Assembly (NCBI RefSeq): GCF_030704535.1
Contig: NC_081820.1
Coordinates: forward strand, 22,993,501 to 23,057,500
DNA: 64,000 bases
Direction: 5' to 3'
From: Vitis vinifera
Taxonomy: Eukaryota > Streptophyta > Magnoliopsida > Vitales > Vitaceae
In this document: positions 35,839-45,835 of the stretch, in pieces
How the letters are laid out: the number at the start of each line of letters is the position of its first letter
Numbering within the stretch: position 1 is the stretch's first letter
Program-made: the position numbers and the translations under genes
Notes under the pieces: generated by a model
Databases searched by the model: none
What the model was told of the DNA's origin: nothing
The model's input: only the letters and a program-made list of their open reading frames with translations

Positions 35839-38368
35839 ATGTCTGCAAACATGGAAGCTACCTCATCTGGCCCGTCCAGCGATGCTCATGAGAAATCTGT
35901 GGATAAGCTGAGTGTAAAGGAGTTCTGCGAACGTTTCTGTATCCCAAATGGCGTGCTTGTGGAACTGATGGATGGAGAAGCGGTGTCTACTGAGAAAGCT
36001 GAAGACAATGCCATTATTTTTTCAAAGGAGCAATTCAACGCTGGGCTCCGATTCCCCCTCCCGTCACTGTTCAAGGAATTCCTTCACTTCACACAGAACC
36101 CACCAACCTTCATTCACCCCAATATAGTCCGGGTGCTGATGGGATGCAGCGTTCTCAGCCTGCTTTTCAACTTGGACCTCTCGCTGTTGAAGGTTCTGTT
36201 TGTCTACTCCCTCAAGAAGGGAAATAATGACATTTTTAGCATGGTTGCCCACCTACCTTCCCTTCAACTGGTGATTGAGTTACCGGATTCAACAAAGGGA
36301 GGAACCAAGGGACATGTGTTGGTCTGGGGTGCCTAGGCTGGTCTTCTGGGGCATCCGGAGAGGCCATTTTCCCCAAACCATTCGTTGGTGCTTCCGGGTA
36401 AGGCAGTTTGCGGGTTTTGTCCGGTATTTATCTTGTTGTACTGCTTGTGGGGGTTATCATTTGGCTTAACATCTTTGTTTGCTGATAATGCAGGTCCGGA
36501 CAAGAGGGGTCGCGTAGTCGAGTGGGTAGAAAAAGCGTCTTTCGCCCGGCTGAACAAGTTATTTGAGCTTTCTGCCGCCGAGAGGCACCATGAGACGCTG
36601 CTCACTGCGCGAAACCTGTTAGCCGTTGTTCGGGAGCCCCAAGCATATATCATCAATATTCTCCCCAGGAAGCTGCCAAAGACGGTAGTGCCTGTGGAGC
36701 ATTACATTCTGAAAGACCTCCCTTTCTACAAGGAGGTGCAAAAGGCAGACGCTAAAAAACGCCAAGCGCTCCTTGACGATCGGGAGGGGAGGAGAAAAGA
36801 GGGAACCTTGCGAAAGGCCCCTGGCAAAAAACGGTCTGCACCCTCTCTTCCCGCTGGCGCCCTAACGAAGAAGAAGAAGAAGGTTTCAAATAAGGGGAAG
36901 GCAGTGAAACTTCCAACTCCCCCGAAGAAGTTTGTAATTCCCCCTTCAACTTATATGAAAGAGGTAACAATAAGAGAGTCAGAGGTTCCCCCCTTGCCTT
37001 CTGTCTCAAGCGACTTCGGACGCTTCGCGGGGCTGAACCATTCGGGGCCTTCTTTGTCAGTGGCTGGACGCCTGACACTGGTGGCTGAAGAAGCTACTTC
37101 AATAAATCAACCCGGCTCTCCCCATCCGGATGCGGACGCAGCCAGGGCCCCTTGTGCTGCAGCGTTGCCTCCTATGGCACCCGCAATGGAAGAAAATGGG
37201 GTAGAAAGTCAGGGTTTGCCTCCCTGCGGGCCAAACCCTCCTGCCCTTGTACCGGTGAAGGGGTCAGCTAGAAGGAGGTCGCGTCCAGCGCGAGACCTAA
37301 AGTTCGGCCTCATCGGGCGGCTTCAGGATCAGTTCTTGGAAACCATCGAAGTCAGCTGCTCGTCCGTCCATGATGATCATCCGGAGGAAAGCGAGGCAGA
37401 GATGGCAGTAGAGAACCCACCTGTCTCGGTGGTGGTTCCGGATGGGGATTCACCCGAAGCAACCCAGCCGGCCGAAACTGATGAGACCCCAGACCCGGAG
37501 GAGGAGTCACTCTCCAATGCTTCATCAGGGGGGAATCCAGTTGATGATGCAGCTTGCATCCCTGCTAGCGCTTTCAGCTACGCGGAGTTGGAAGAGAAGT
37601 TGAAACGGATTCCACCCGGCTCAGACGTTGCCATGCCATCAGTAAAAATGTTTGAAGTGGTGGAAACGGTATAGTTTTACTTCTTGATTTTTCTTGCCAT
37701 ACTGATGTGTTTGTGGCATGGTTTGTAGCTTTGTGGAAATGGTATAGTTTTACTTCTTGATTTTTCTTGCCATACTGATGTGTTTGTGACATGGTTTGTA
37801 GCTTTGTTCTTCTTTCTTGTGTGTTTTTCTGCAGCTGGTGAGCGGTCTTCGCGGCATGGTCCAACAACATGATCTCTTCTCTAACCTGCTGCAAACCACT
37901 GATTATATGAAGGCCTTCGTCTCTTAGCGCAGAAACAGTGAAGATGAGCTGCGTTTGAGACTAGAGCAGGCTAAGACCAGTTTATCTGCAGCTCGAAATG
38001 AGAACGAAGGCTTCCGGATGGAACTAGCTGAGGCAAAGAGCCGGGAGGAAACTTTGGATGCCCGTTTGCTTGAGGTGGAGGATGAGAAGGCTCTTCCGAG
38101 GGGCGAGGTGAGGCAACTCCGGACGGAGGTATCTATCAAGAAAAAATAGAGAGAAGATTTGCAATTGCGTTTATCAGCGCAAAAAGAAGAGCTGGAGGTT
38201 GAGTTTGCTGCGGAAAGGGAGGAACTTGAAGCGGACTACCAGAAGCAAGTAGATGAAATGTACTTCTTTGGCTATCGCTGCTGTATGAAGAAACATGGCA
38301 TCAAACGGGATGTCCCTTCGATTCCCCCGGGTGAGGAGGAGAAACTGCGCGGCAAGCCTGCTCAATGA
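35839..38368 (+). pseudogene. Antisense gene of the gypsy element, Transposase_28-like, three nonsense mutations
   Basis: Exons 35839..36397, 36494..37668, 37835..38368; frame kept throughout, 756 codons. The N-terminal part has KEFCERFCIPNGV, FSKEQFNAGLRFPLPSLFKE, FIHPNIVRVLMGC and HLPSLQLVIELPDSTKGG, the 'putative gypsy-type transposon' domain common in plant genomes. Then follow a basic stretch (KKKKKVSNKGKAVK), a Pro/Ser/Glu-rich disordered region, and a C-terminal coiled coil (ELRLRLEQAKTSLSAARN; EELEVEFAAEREELEADYQ) ending YRCCMKKHGIKRDVPSIPPG. In-frame TAG codons lie at 36334, 37925 and 38147; the first stands where relatives have Trp, the third where they have Gln. Function of the family is unknown. 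Confidence 0.85.
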
Positions 38369-38502
38369 GAGTTTTTATTTTTGTAATAATTTTTGTACTG
38401 CTATATTTCTCGCTGTATTTTGTAGTCCGGAGGACTCTTTGTACATAACTTCACAAATATCAATAAAATATACTTTTTCATATTTGTTCTTGTCTTGTTC
38501 TT

Positions 38503-39480
38503 TCATTGGTAATACTGTTTCAAATTAGACACATTCCATGGTTTAAGTAATGGAGTTCCATCTAGCTTTTGTAGATGATAAACTCCACTTTCACTTGACT
38601 TAGATACTATATAGGGTCCTTCCCAGTTGGTTTGAAATTTTCCTACACCTATTTCAGCAGTATTTTCGAAAACTTTTCTAAGGACCAGCGTACCATTTTT
38701 GAAGCTTCTGGGCCTTACTTTGCGATTGTAATGAGCGGATGCCCTTTGTTGATAGTCTGCCATCCGGATGGATGCAGTTTCTCTTACTTCGTCTGCCTAG
38801 TCTAAATTTCTTCCTAACTCCTCATTTGCATCATCCTGCATTCCTGCCTCAGTCCGGATAGTGGGTAGCCCTATTTCAGTAGGAATGATTGCGTTCATAC
38901 CGTATGCGAGGGCAAAAGAGTGTTTCCTGTCGGGCGTTCGGGTGTGGTTCGATAAGCCCATAGGACGCCGGGTAGCTCCTCCACCCACTTTCCTTTTGCT
39001 TGCTCGAGCATTTTCTTTAAGGCATTGATTAACGTTTTGTTCGTGGCTTCTGCTTGCCCATTACTTTGAGGATAACGCGGTGTGGAGTATGAATTCCGGA
39101 TGTTCAGTTCCGAACAGAAATTCCGGAAGGCAATGCTATCAAACTGTGGACCATTGTCGGCTATAATGGTTTGGGGGATTCCGAAGCTACAGATGATGTT
39201 TTTCCATACGAACTTGGTAACGTCCTTATCTTTGATGCTAGCATATGGTTCAACTTCCACCCATTTACTGAAGTAATTCGTGGCGACTAGTAGAAATTTC
39301 TTTTGGGCGGATGCAGCTGGGAGAGGTCCTACTATGTCCATGCCCCACTGTGCGAAGGGCCAGGGGCCTGAAATTGGTTTCAAAGTCTCCGACGGCATAT
39401 GTGGAATGGGGGCGTACCTTTGACATTTGTCACATTTTTTTACATAGGCTGCTGCATCCTTCTTCATTGTAGGCCAATAA
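38503..39480 (-). pseudogene. Gypsy integrase
   Basis: The zinc-binding end KKCDKCQRYAP is followed by the core with the D-D-E triad: WGMDIVGPLP, IIADNGPQFDS, and QAEATNKTL. The C-terminal domain (YNRKVRPRSFKNGTLVLRKV to WNVSNLKQYYQ) is intact but separated by a frameshift near 38915 and a stop near 38810 (NLD then TAG). A further stop at 39489-39491 cuts it from the upstream HHCC half. No chromodomain follows. Confidence 0.9.
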
Positions 39481-39488
39481 TATCCTTG

Positions 39489-40220
39489 CTAATGGGCCTT
39501 ATGCGCCAGAGATCGTCCTCTAGAATGATTTCCACATATTCCCTCGTGCAACTCAGCTAATACGTATAGGGCCTCTGAATGGTTTAGACATCGAAGGTAG
39601 GGACCTGTGAAGGATCGCTTGTACAAGTGCCCCCCAATCAGGGTGAAACGGGCGGCTTGCACCCGGATCTTGTGTGCCTGTTTGGGATCCTCGGGCAGAG
39701 TGCCTGTTCGGAGGTACCCTGTAATGTCGTTCTTCCACTCTTGGCCGTCTGGTTGTTTTGCCTCAATGGTGTTGCAAGTAGAAGCTTCCGTGACAGAGGG
39801 GTTGGTTTGCACATGTATAGGCAACAATATGGCTTCTTTGATGGGGAGGGAGGCAGCTATGCCTGCCAAGGCGTCGGCGCGCCCATTTTCAGTTCGTCTG
39901 ATTTTTTCGATCGTCCACTTGGTGAATCATTATAAGGTGTCCCTTACTTTAGCTAGACATCGCGCCATGCGCGCATCCTTAGCTTCATATTCCTTCTGGA
40001 CGTGTTTGACCACAAGTTGAGAATCGCTATAAACATGGAGTTTGGAGACGGATAGAGCCAGGGCGAGGGCCAATCCGGATAGGATGACCTCATATTCCGC
40101 TTCATTGTTAGAGGCAGGGAACCTCAGCCGGATGGATTGCTCCAGATGTTCTCCTGTTGGGGATTGCAGGAGGAGCCCTACCCCGGACCCTGACGATCGG
40201 GAGGCTCCATCGACTCGCAA
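39489..40220 (-). pseudogene. Archaeal-type RNase H and integrase zinc finger of gypsy pol
   Basis: A second RNase H after the usual one: MRVDGASRSSGSGVGLLL (first Asp), NNEAEYEVILSGL (Glu), YSDSQLVVKHVQ (Asp) and, after two stop codons near 39930, NGRADALAGIAAS (last Asp). Such an added aRNH is a hallmark of Tat-lineage gypsy elements. The downstream part (39869-39489) leads to LHEGICGNHSRGRSLAHKAH, the His half of the integrase zinc finger. Confidence 0.8.
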
Positions 40221-40235
40221 AGTCCACCACTCTTC

Positions 40236-40769
40236 TTATCTTGGCTCCTTGTGTTGGATGGGCCTTCGGGAGTATTCTAACACGAAGTCAGCCATTACTT
40301 GACCTTTCATAGACAATCTGGGTTGGAACTCGATTCCAAATTCGCTCAATTCTATGGCCCATTGTAGCATTCTTTCGATTAAGTCCGGTTTGTGTAGAAT
40401 GTTGCGAAGGGGTTGGTCAGTTAAAATGACCACCGGGTGGGCTTGGAAATAGGGGCAGAGCTTTTGGGCAGCACTTCGAAGAGCTAAGGCCGTTAGTTCC
40501 ATATTTGAGCATCTGGTTTCTACGTCTGCCAATGCTCTGCTGACATAGTAGATAGGTTTCTGCTCCTTGGGTGAAGGGCAGCGGAATAGAACAGCGCTAA
40601 TCGCCCACTTTGATACAGCTAGGTACATGTACAATTTTTCACCAGTGTTGGGGCTGCTCAGGATGGGCGGTTGCATGAGACAATGTTTAATTCTTTGAAA
40701 AGCGTTTTGACAGCTGTCTGTCCACTCGTTGGCTCCAGCTTTGCGTATTGCTAAGAAGAATGGTCGCAA
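40236..40769 (-). pseudogene. Gypsy RT connection / RNase H
   Basis: Contains PFFLAIRKAGANEWTDSCQN, LYMYLAVSKWAISAVL, QKPIYYVSRAL and VVILTDQPLRNILHKPDL, the standard gypsy RNase H region following RT. It is out of frame with RT because of the C/A homopolymer near 40845-40865. The 178-codon stretch itself is open. Confidence 0.9.
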
Positions 40770-40833
40770 CTCATCAGTGAATCGGGCTATAAAACCCCCA
40801 AGCGCGACAAGCTTGCCTGTGAGGCGTTGTAAT

Positions 40834-41436
40834 TCATTTTTGTTTTTTTTTTTGGGGGGGGGGGGTGTCTATGACCGCTTTCACTTGATCCGGGCTAACC
40901 TCTATCCCCCTTTGATTGACCATAAATCCCAGGAATTTGCCAGCACTGACGCCAAAGGCGCATTTGGAAAGATTTAGTTTCATGTCATACTTCCTTAAGA
41001 GTCGGAAGACTTCTTGTAAATGGAGGACATGCTCCTCTCGAGTTTTGCTTTTGACCACAATATCGTCAATATATACCTCTACTGTGCGGCCGACAAAAGG
41101 TTTGAAGATCTTTGTCATCAGTCTCTGATAAGTGGCGCCAGCGTTTTTGAGTTCGAATGACATGACTTTATAGCAATAGAGACCATGTGGCGTTATTAAG
41201 GCTGTTTTTTCTTCATCATCCGGGAACATGGGGATTTGGTGGTATCCGGAGAAGGCGTCCAAGAAAGAGAGCATCCCTTGCCCAGCAGTGGAATCGACAA
41301 TTTGATCTATCCGTGGCAAAAGAAAACTGTCTTTTGGACATGCATTATTGAGGTTGGTGTAATCGACGCACACCCGCCATTTGCCTTCTTTTTTGGGTAC
41401 CATTACTACATTTGCTAACCACTCCGGGTAATCCAC
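40834..41436 (-). pseudogene. Gypsy reverse transcriptase
   Basis: RNA-dependent DNA polymerase core. Motifs in order: VPKKEGKWRVCVDYTNLN, ACPKDSFLLPRID, MLSFLDAFSGYHQI, YCYKVMSFELKNAGATYQRL, and the catalytic YIDD in VEVYIDDIVVKS, then NLSKCAFGV and KFLGFMV. The frame ends in a homopolymer-driven frameshift (C-run then A-run on the minus strand, 40845-40865). A stop lies just upstream of MDYPEWLANVV, where the protease-RT spacer would be. Confidence 0.93.
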
Positions 41437-41448
41437 TTCTCTGACGAA

Positions 41449-42235
41449 TCAGGCTTCTAGTAACTTGTTAATCTCATTCCGGATAATTTTTTGTCTGTTC
41501 GGGTGAAAACGCCTAACCCTTTGCCGGATGGGTCTGCCTGTTGGTAAGACGTTGAGTCTATGAGAGGTAATGGAGGGATGAATTCCTGTCATATCAGAAT
41601 GTGCCCATGCGAAGACGTCGTGGTTTTGTCTGAGGGCGTTCTGTATATTCTGAGTCTCTTCTGGTGTCAGGAGGGAACTGATGTTCGTAAGGTGAGTACC
41701 TTCTTCTGAAATTTGGATTGTTTGCAAGGGATCTGCTGCCGGGGGATCTTTGTCCGCCGGACCCAATAATTGCTATTGGTCACTTGTAAGGCTGGACTCA
41801 GGGAGGGATGCATTCTCCTGGCTGGTCCCTGCTTCTCGTGCTATCTGGTAGCATTGGCGAGCGGCTAACTGGCTGCCATATAGGTCAGTTTGCCCATCCT
41901 TGGTAAGGAAACTTACCATTTGATGATATGTAGAGGAGATGACTTTCATGTAATGTAGCCATGTGCAGATGACATTGAAGGGTGATAAATCTTGTACCAC
42001 CGAAAATTGTACGTGATAGTGACTGGGCTAGCTTGGACCGGCAGTATAATGTCTCCCAAAGAAGTAGTTGACGACCCGTTGAATCCGGATAGGATTTGTC
42101 CAGGGTTTTAGAGGCCTGTAAGCTTGTGCCCCATGTGGCTAACGACCGATGCTTGCACAAGATCGGTCGAGCTGCCCGGGTCAACCAGGATGCGTCTCAC
42201 ATCGAAGTCTCCTATTTCTAGGGACATGATGAGGG
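41449..42235 (-). pseudogene. Gypsy protease region
   Basis: Retropepsin-like motif ILVDPGSSTDLV at about 42190-42155, with DPG in place of the textbook DTG, as I recall for this grape family. An in-frame TAA follows near 42115 and a frameshift near 42015. Downstream HQMVSFLTKDGQTDLYGSQLAARQCYQIAREAG and LPTGRPIRQRVRRFHPNRQ (41540-41490) continue the polyprotein to RT. Confidence 0.75.
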
Positions 42236-42319
42236 CGTCGCGGTGCGATTGCAATATCCGAGTGGGGTCTACTGGTGGGAAAATGATTGTCCCATCTATG
42301 GGGCGGGGCCCCCCTCCAG

Positions 42320-43663
42320 TTATCCCAGGTCGGATGGAGTTGATACGCTCACGTACCGATGCGGCCGCAACAACTTTTGTCTCTTTCGTTTGGAGTCATA
42401 CTCCTCGTCAGATGAGTCTCCGTTAATGTGGTTTATAACGGTTTTGGGGGCGGCTGGGACCCTGGGGGCTCCAGTGTTGTGGTTTTGAGAAACGTTTTTA
42501 CCTTCGGCATCTGAGTGGAGGTATTGCTTTAAGTGTCCCGCCCTTATGAGCCTTTCGACTAAATAATGGAGGCACCTGCATTCTTCCGTTATGTGACCAT
42601 GCTCCTTGTGGAAGACACATTTTTTGCTATGATCTCTTTTGGATGGGTCTGCTTCAAGGGGTCTAGGCCACCTGAAGTCGGACATGCCTTGGATCATAGG
42701 GAGAAGTTTCTCGTATGATATGAAGAGAGGTGTGAGGGGCGGTCTTTCCGGGAGACCTGGCCCTTCCTGCCTTCGATCGGACGGCCTTGGCTGGTCCGAA
42801 AGTTTGGCATTTCTATTCGCGCCACTTCTAGATGCTTGTCCAGCAACCAAGACTTGCTGGGTGGCTGCTCGTACGTCATCTTCGAGCATTAAGTATTTGT
42901 TTGCACGTTTGAACAAGTCGTCCATCGTTGTTGGAGGCTTCTTAGCGAGTGATTCGAAAAATGGAGTGCCTGGACAGATGCCTCGCTTGAAGATCTGTAG
43001 GATAGCATCCATACTGTAAGCCTCTACCTGAAGTACGGCTTGACCAAACCGTTTCACGAACTCCCTTAGGGATTCGTTATCTTGCATGTTTATGTTTTGC
43101 AGAGTGCTGATGTTTTGTTTATGTCGAGCAGAGCATAAGTATTGTCCCACGAAAGCCTCCGATAAGTCCCTGAAATTGTCAACAGAGTTGGGAGATAGAC
43201 GATGAAACCATGAGAGGGCCTGTCATTGTAGGCTGGCGGGAAATACTTTGCATAGCAGCGCGTCGTTGCCTATATCAAGAGTCATGAGTTGTCGATAATG
43301 CATGATATGATCGAAGGGGTCATTGGACCCATCGTATGTGGAGAATTTGGGTACAAGGAATCCCCTTGGGGGCTCGTAATGAATGATATGAGAGCAGAAA
43401 GGCGTGGAGAGCATGTCGCTCAGCCTTTTGCTGATGGAGCCAATATGTGGCCCATTTGGGAGGTTTCTCCCAGATTGTCGTACCGCTAGGTATGGTTGAA
43501 CGTTCTGCACCATAGGGGTGACCATGGGGTCACGATGTGGGAGAACATTTTGTACCATAGGGGTGACCATAGGGTCAGGGTGCGCTTCCCAAGCTGTGGC
43601 TGCTGGTGGCCTTGGTCTCCCAGGCTCTCGTGGGCCTAGTCTCGCGTGCATTGAATTTGACAA
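42320..43663 (-). pseudogene. Gypsy gag
   Basis: Nucleocapsid/capsid precursor. The first half (43663-43226) has PRGFLVPKFSTYDGSNDPFDHIMHYRQLMTL. A TGA at 43225-43223 interrupts the frame, which continues with ALSWFHRLSP and VGQYLCSARHKQNISTLQNI, NESLREFVKRFGQAVLQVE (retrotransposon gag domain) and CVFHKEHGHITEECRCLHYL (42630-42570), a zinc-knuckle-like segment before protease. Apart from that stop the frame is intact. Confidence 0.88.
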
Positions 43664-44050
43664 CTAGGATTTTCTATCGCGTTGCCTTTTTGCTGAAAAA
43701 TGAGTGGAGTCCGAGCTTTCCTCACGGGGAGCTTGAGGCATGGGCGTGTGTGGCTCATGGGGCCTCACGTTGTATGTTCCTGGGATAGCTCCCGATGTCC
43801 CAGGATATATTGACTCTGGTTCTGGCCTTGAGTTTGCTACCTGGCCTCTTGAATGCTGACGACGAGGAGGCCCCGATGTTGAAGCCTAGATGCGTAGTAC
43901 CACATTTTCTTCTCTTAACCTTTCTGTTTCCCGGAGGAGAGCTTGCAGTTGTCGTTTGCTTGCCAACTGCCTTCTTTCGATGGCTTGGCACCATTCAGAA
44001 TGATCTTCTTCTCTCTTACCAGATGAACGACTTTGGGAAGGTGTGGCCAA

Positions 44051-44727
44051 TGTTGAGGCCTCGCGTCCCTGGTGATCCACGTAGTTGCTGCAAAGATGGA
44101 TGGACGCACGATCTCAACCAATATAGATTCCTGGTTCAGTCGTTCCTGCAAAAGACGTCCGGACGGGGTGTCCGGACGTACCCTCCGATGGTTTTGTTAG
44201 CCATGGTTTAGAGAAATAAATCAGTTGGCTTTTTTACTAGGTATAGCAAGCTTACCTTCCTCTTTGTGTGAATGTTCATATATATAGTACCAGAAGCTTT
44301 GTTTCCCTCTTTAATGGTAGGGAGATATTTTGGCTTGTCATAATGCCTCTAGGTGGTGGCAGGGCCATCATCACTCATAGGGCGGCTGCCAGCGATCGTG
44401 GGAGGCGTCGCAGTTGTCAGAGATCGTGGGAAGTGACTTGTCGTCACTTCATTCATGTCATCTCATTCTGCAAGTGGCGGAACGTGGGCCATGGCAGGCT
44501 GTTGCGATGACGTGCAAGACTTGCTTACTTCAGTCAATGATCCGGACGAGCATATCTGGATAGTATATGTCGGTCGTCCGGATGTTATGTTTGTGAGTGT
44601 TGTGTGCCTCTCCTTGAGGGAGTCCGGATAGGAGAAGCGTGCCACGTGTACTCTTGGGGAAATCCGGATGAGAATGTGTGCCACGTGTCATCAGGAGATG
44701 TTTGCCACGTGTAGGGGGGTCCCTACA
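44051..44727 (-). repeat. 5' LTR of the gypsy element (677 bp)
   Basis: Promoter-bearing LTR for the minus-strand transcript. It begins TGTTGAGG and ends CCCTACA in plus-strand reading. It has CACGTG G-boxes at 44643, 44682 and 44706, each in GCCACGTG context, and a single copy of the 22-bp unit that is tripled in the other LTR. Confidence 0.95.
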
Positions 44728-44732
44728 GAATA

Positions 44733-45830
44733 GGGAAAGATGAGGACTTCTCCAAGAAAATCGAGGTTGCCATTAACTTATGGGGAGAAGAAAATAAACT
44801 AAAATTTGAGAGGCTTTTGAACATTTTGGAATTCTTCTTTTCTGGACAATACGGTGGATTGGAAGAACACCACGACTGGTAGCACTTGAAAGGCTCCTCT
44901 ATGCACAGATTGTCATGCATTGTCTAGAATTGGGAGGATCACTACCAGGCAGCTTGTAGATGGAAAACTAGCACGCCTCTATTGGATTAGGCAAGTCAAC
45001 ATGCACTTTTAGGAAATGAAATCATGCACCAAAAAAAAAATCTCCACATGAGCCGCACTATAGACTTTCCATGAAATGGTAGTCTTCGCGAAGAAAAAGT
45101 CAGACATGATTGCATGGACAAGAGGGGCTACTAGAATTTTTAGAGAGGATCAGGCCACAACACATTCTAAAAAGGAAGAGGAGACTCTTGTTTCATTCAA
45201 GGAGATCTTCTCTCCAATTGGCACCAGGAAATGAGGAACTTACAAATTTTTTTTGGGAAGGATTAAAAATGGATCTCTTTCTCTCCATCGGAGAAACACA
45301 ACTCATCATCAGAAAGGACTCTTGGGCGCACCAAACATACAACTCCAACCATTAGGACTTCGGACATGAATACGACTACAGATTTTACAGGAAAAAGGGT
45401 CACGCTCCTATATAGAGGGGCTCCAGAACATAGCACCATGGAGGGAGAAAGGAAAGACATGTTAGAATTTTCTTTGGGAGGCATATACACGCACTAGAAT
45501 TTTTTTTTAGGAGTCCACGCACAGGTCATGGAGAGTTTTCATTCATTAAGGGTCTGCCTAGATTTTTCGAGAGAAAAAACAGGCTGCCACTCAACATATG
45601 GTAGTCGTACAGTCCAATGCACCTCCATGTGGGCTGCAACTTTGAGGGAAAACAACCAGCCGCACCACAAAATTTCTCCATATGACACACCATATGATGA
45701 AAGGAAGGTTACACCATAAAATAATGAAAGTGGAGACTACATTTTGAAATGACCACACACATACAGCTTGGAGACATTGCAATAGTCTGTGCACCTATTC
45801 GAAAAGGTAAGTGAGTTTATTTGTTCTTTA
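44733..45830. other. Target region of the gypsy insertion, no gene recognised
   Basis: Non-repetitive, moderately balanced sequence with only short open frames on both strands, none recognised. It would have been continuous with 34140-34400 before the gypsy element inserted at GAATA. Probably older transposon-derived DNA. Confidence 0.4.
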
Positions 45831-45835
45831 GTTTT

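Larger units (their letters stand above)
34401..44732 (-). mobile_element. Full-length Ty3/gypsy retrotransposon with antisense gene (Tat/Retand-like)
   Basis: LTRs at 34406..35151 and 44051..44727, ends TG...CA, flanked by a perfect 5-bp target duplication GAATA (34401-34405 and 44728-44732). Polarity is minus: polypurine tract next to the low-coordinate (3') LTR; gag, protease, RT, RNase H, archaeal-type RNase H and integrase run from 43.7 to 38.5 kb. A plus-strand spliced gene lies between integrase and the 3' LTR. Length 10,322 bp without the target duplication. The second RNase H, the lack of a chromodomain and the antisense gene point to the Tat lineage. By eye the LTRs differ at roughly two dozen sites in the first ~525 aligned bases, mostly transitions. 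Many stops and frameshifts make it non-autonomous. It inserted between the two HMA blocks. Confidence 0.95.

Noticed and set aside
35409-35891. 160-codon frame before the antisense gene
   Set aside because: Lies in the leader after the TATA box, Phe/Val-rich, and runs into the antisense ATG region in another frame; no family similarity.
44010-44050. Primer-binding site next to the 5' LTR (minus strand TTGGCCACACCTTCCC)
   Set aside because: Begins with TGG one base inside the LTR end, but I could not match it to a particular plant tRNA 3' end, so it is not listed.
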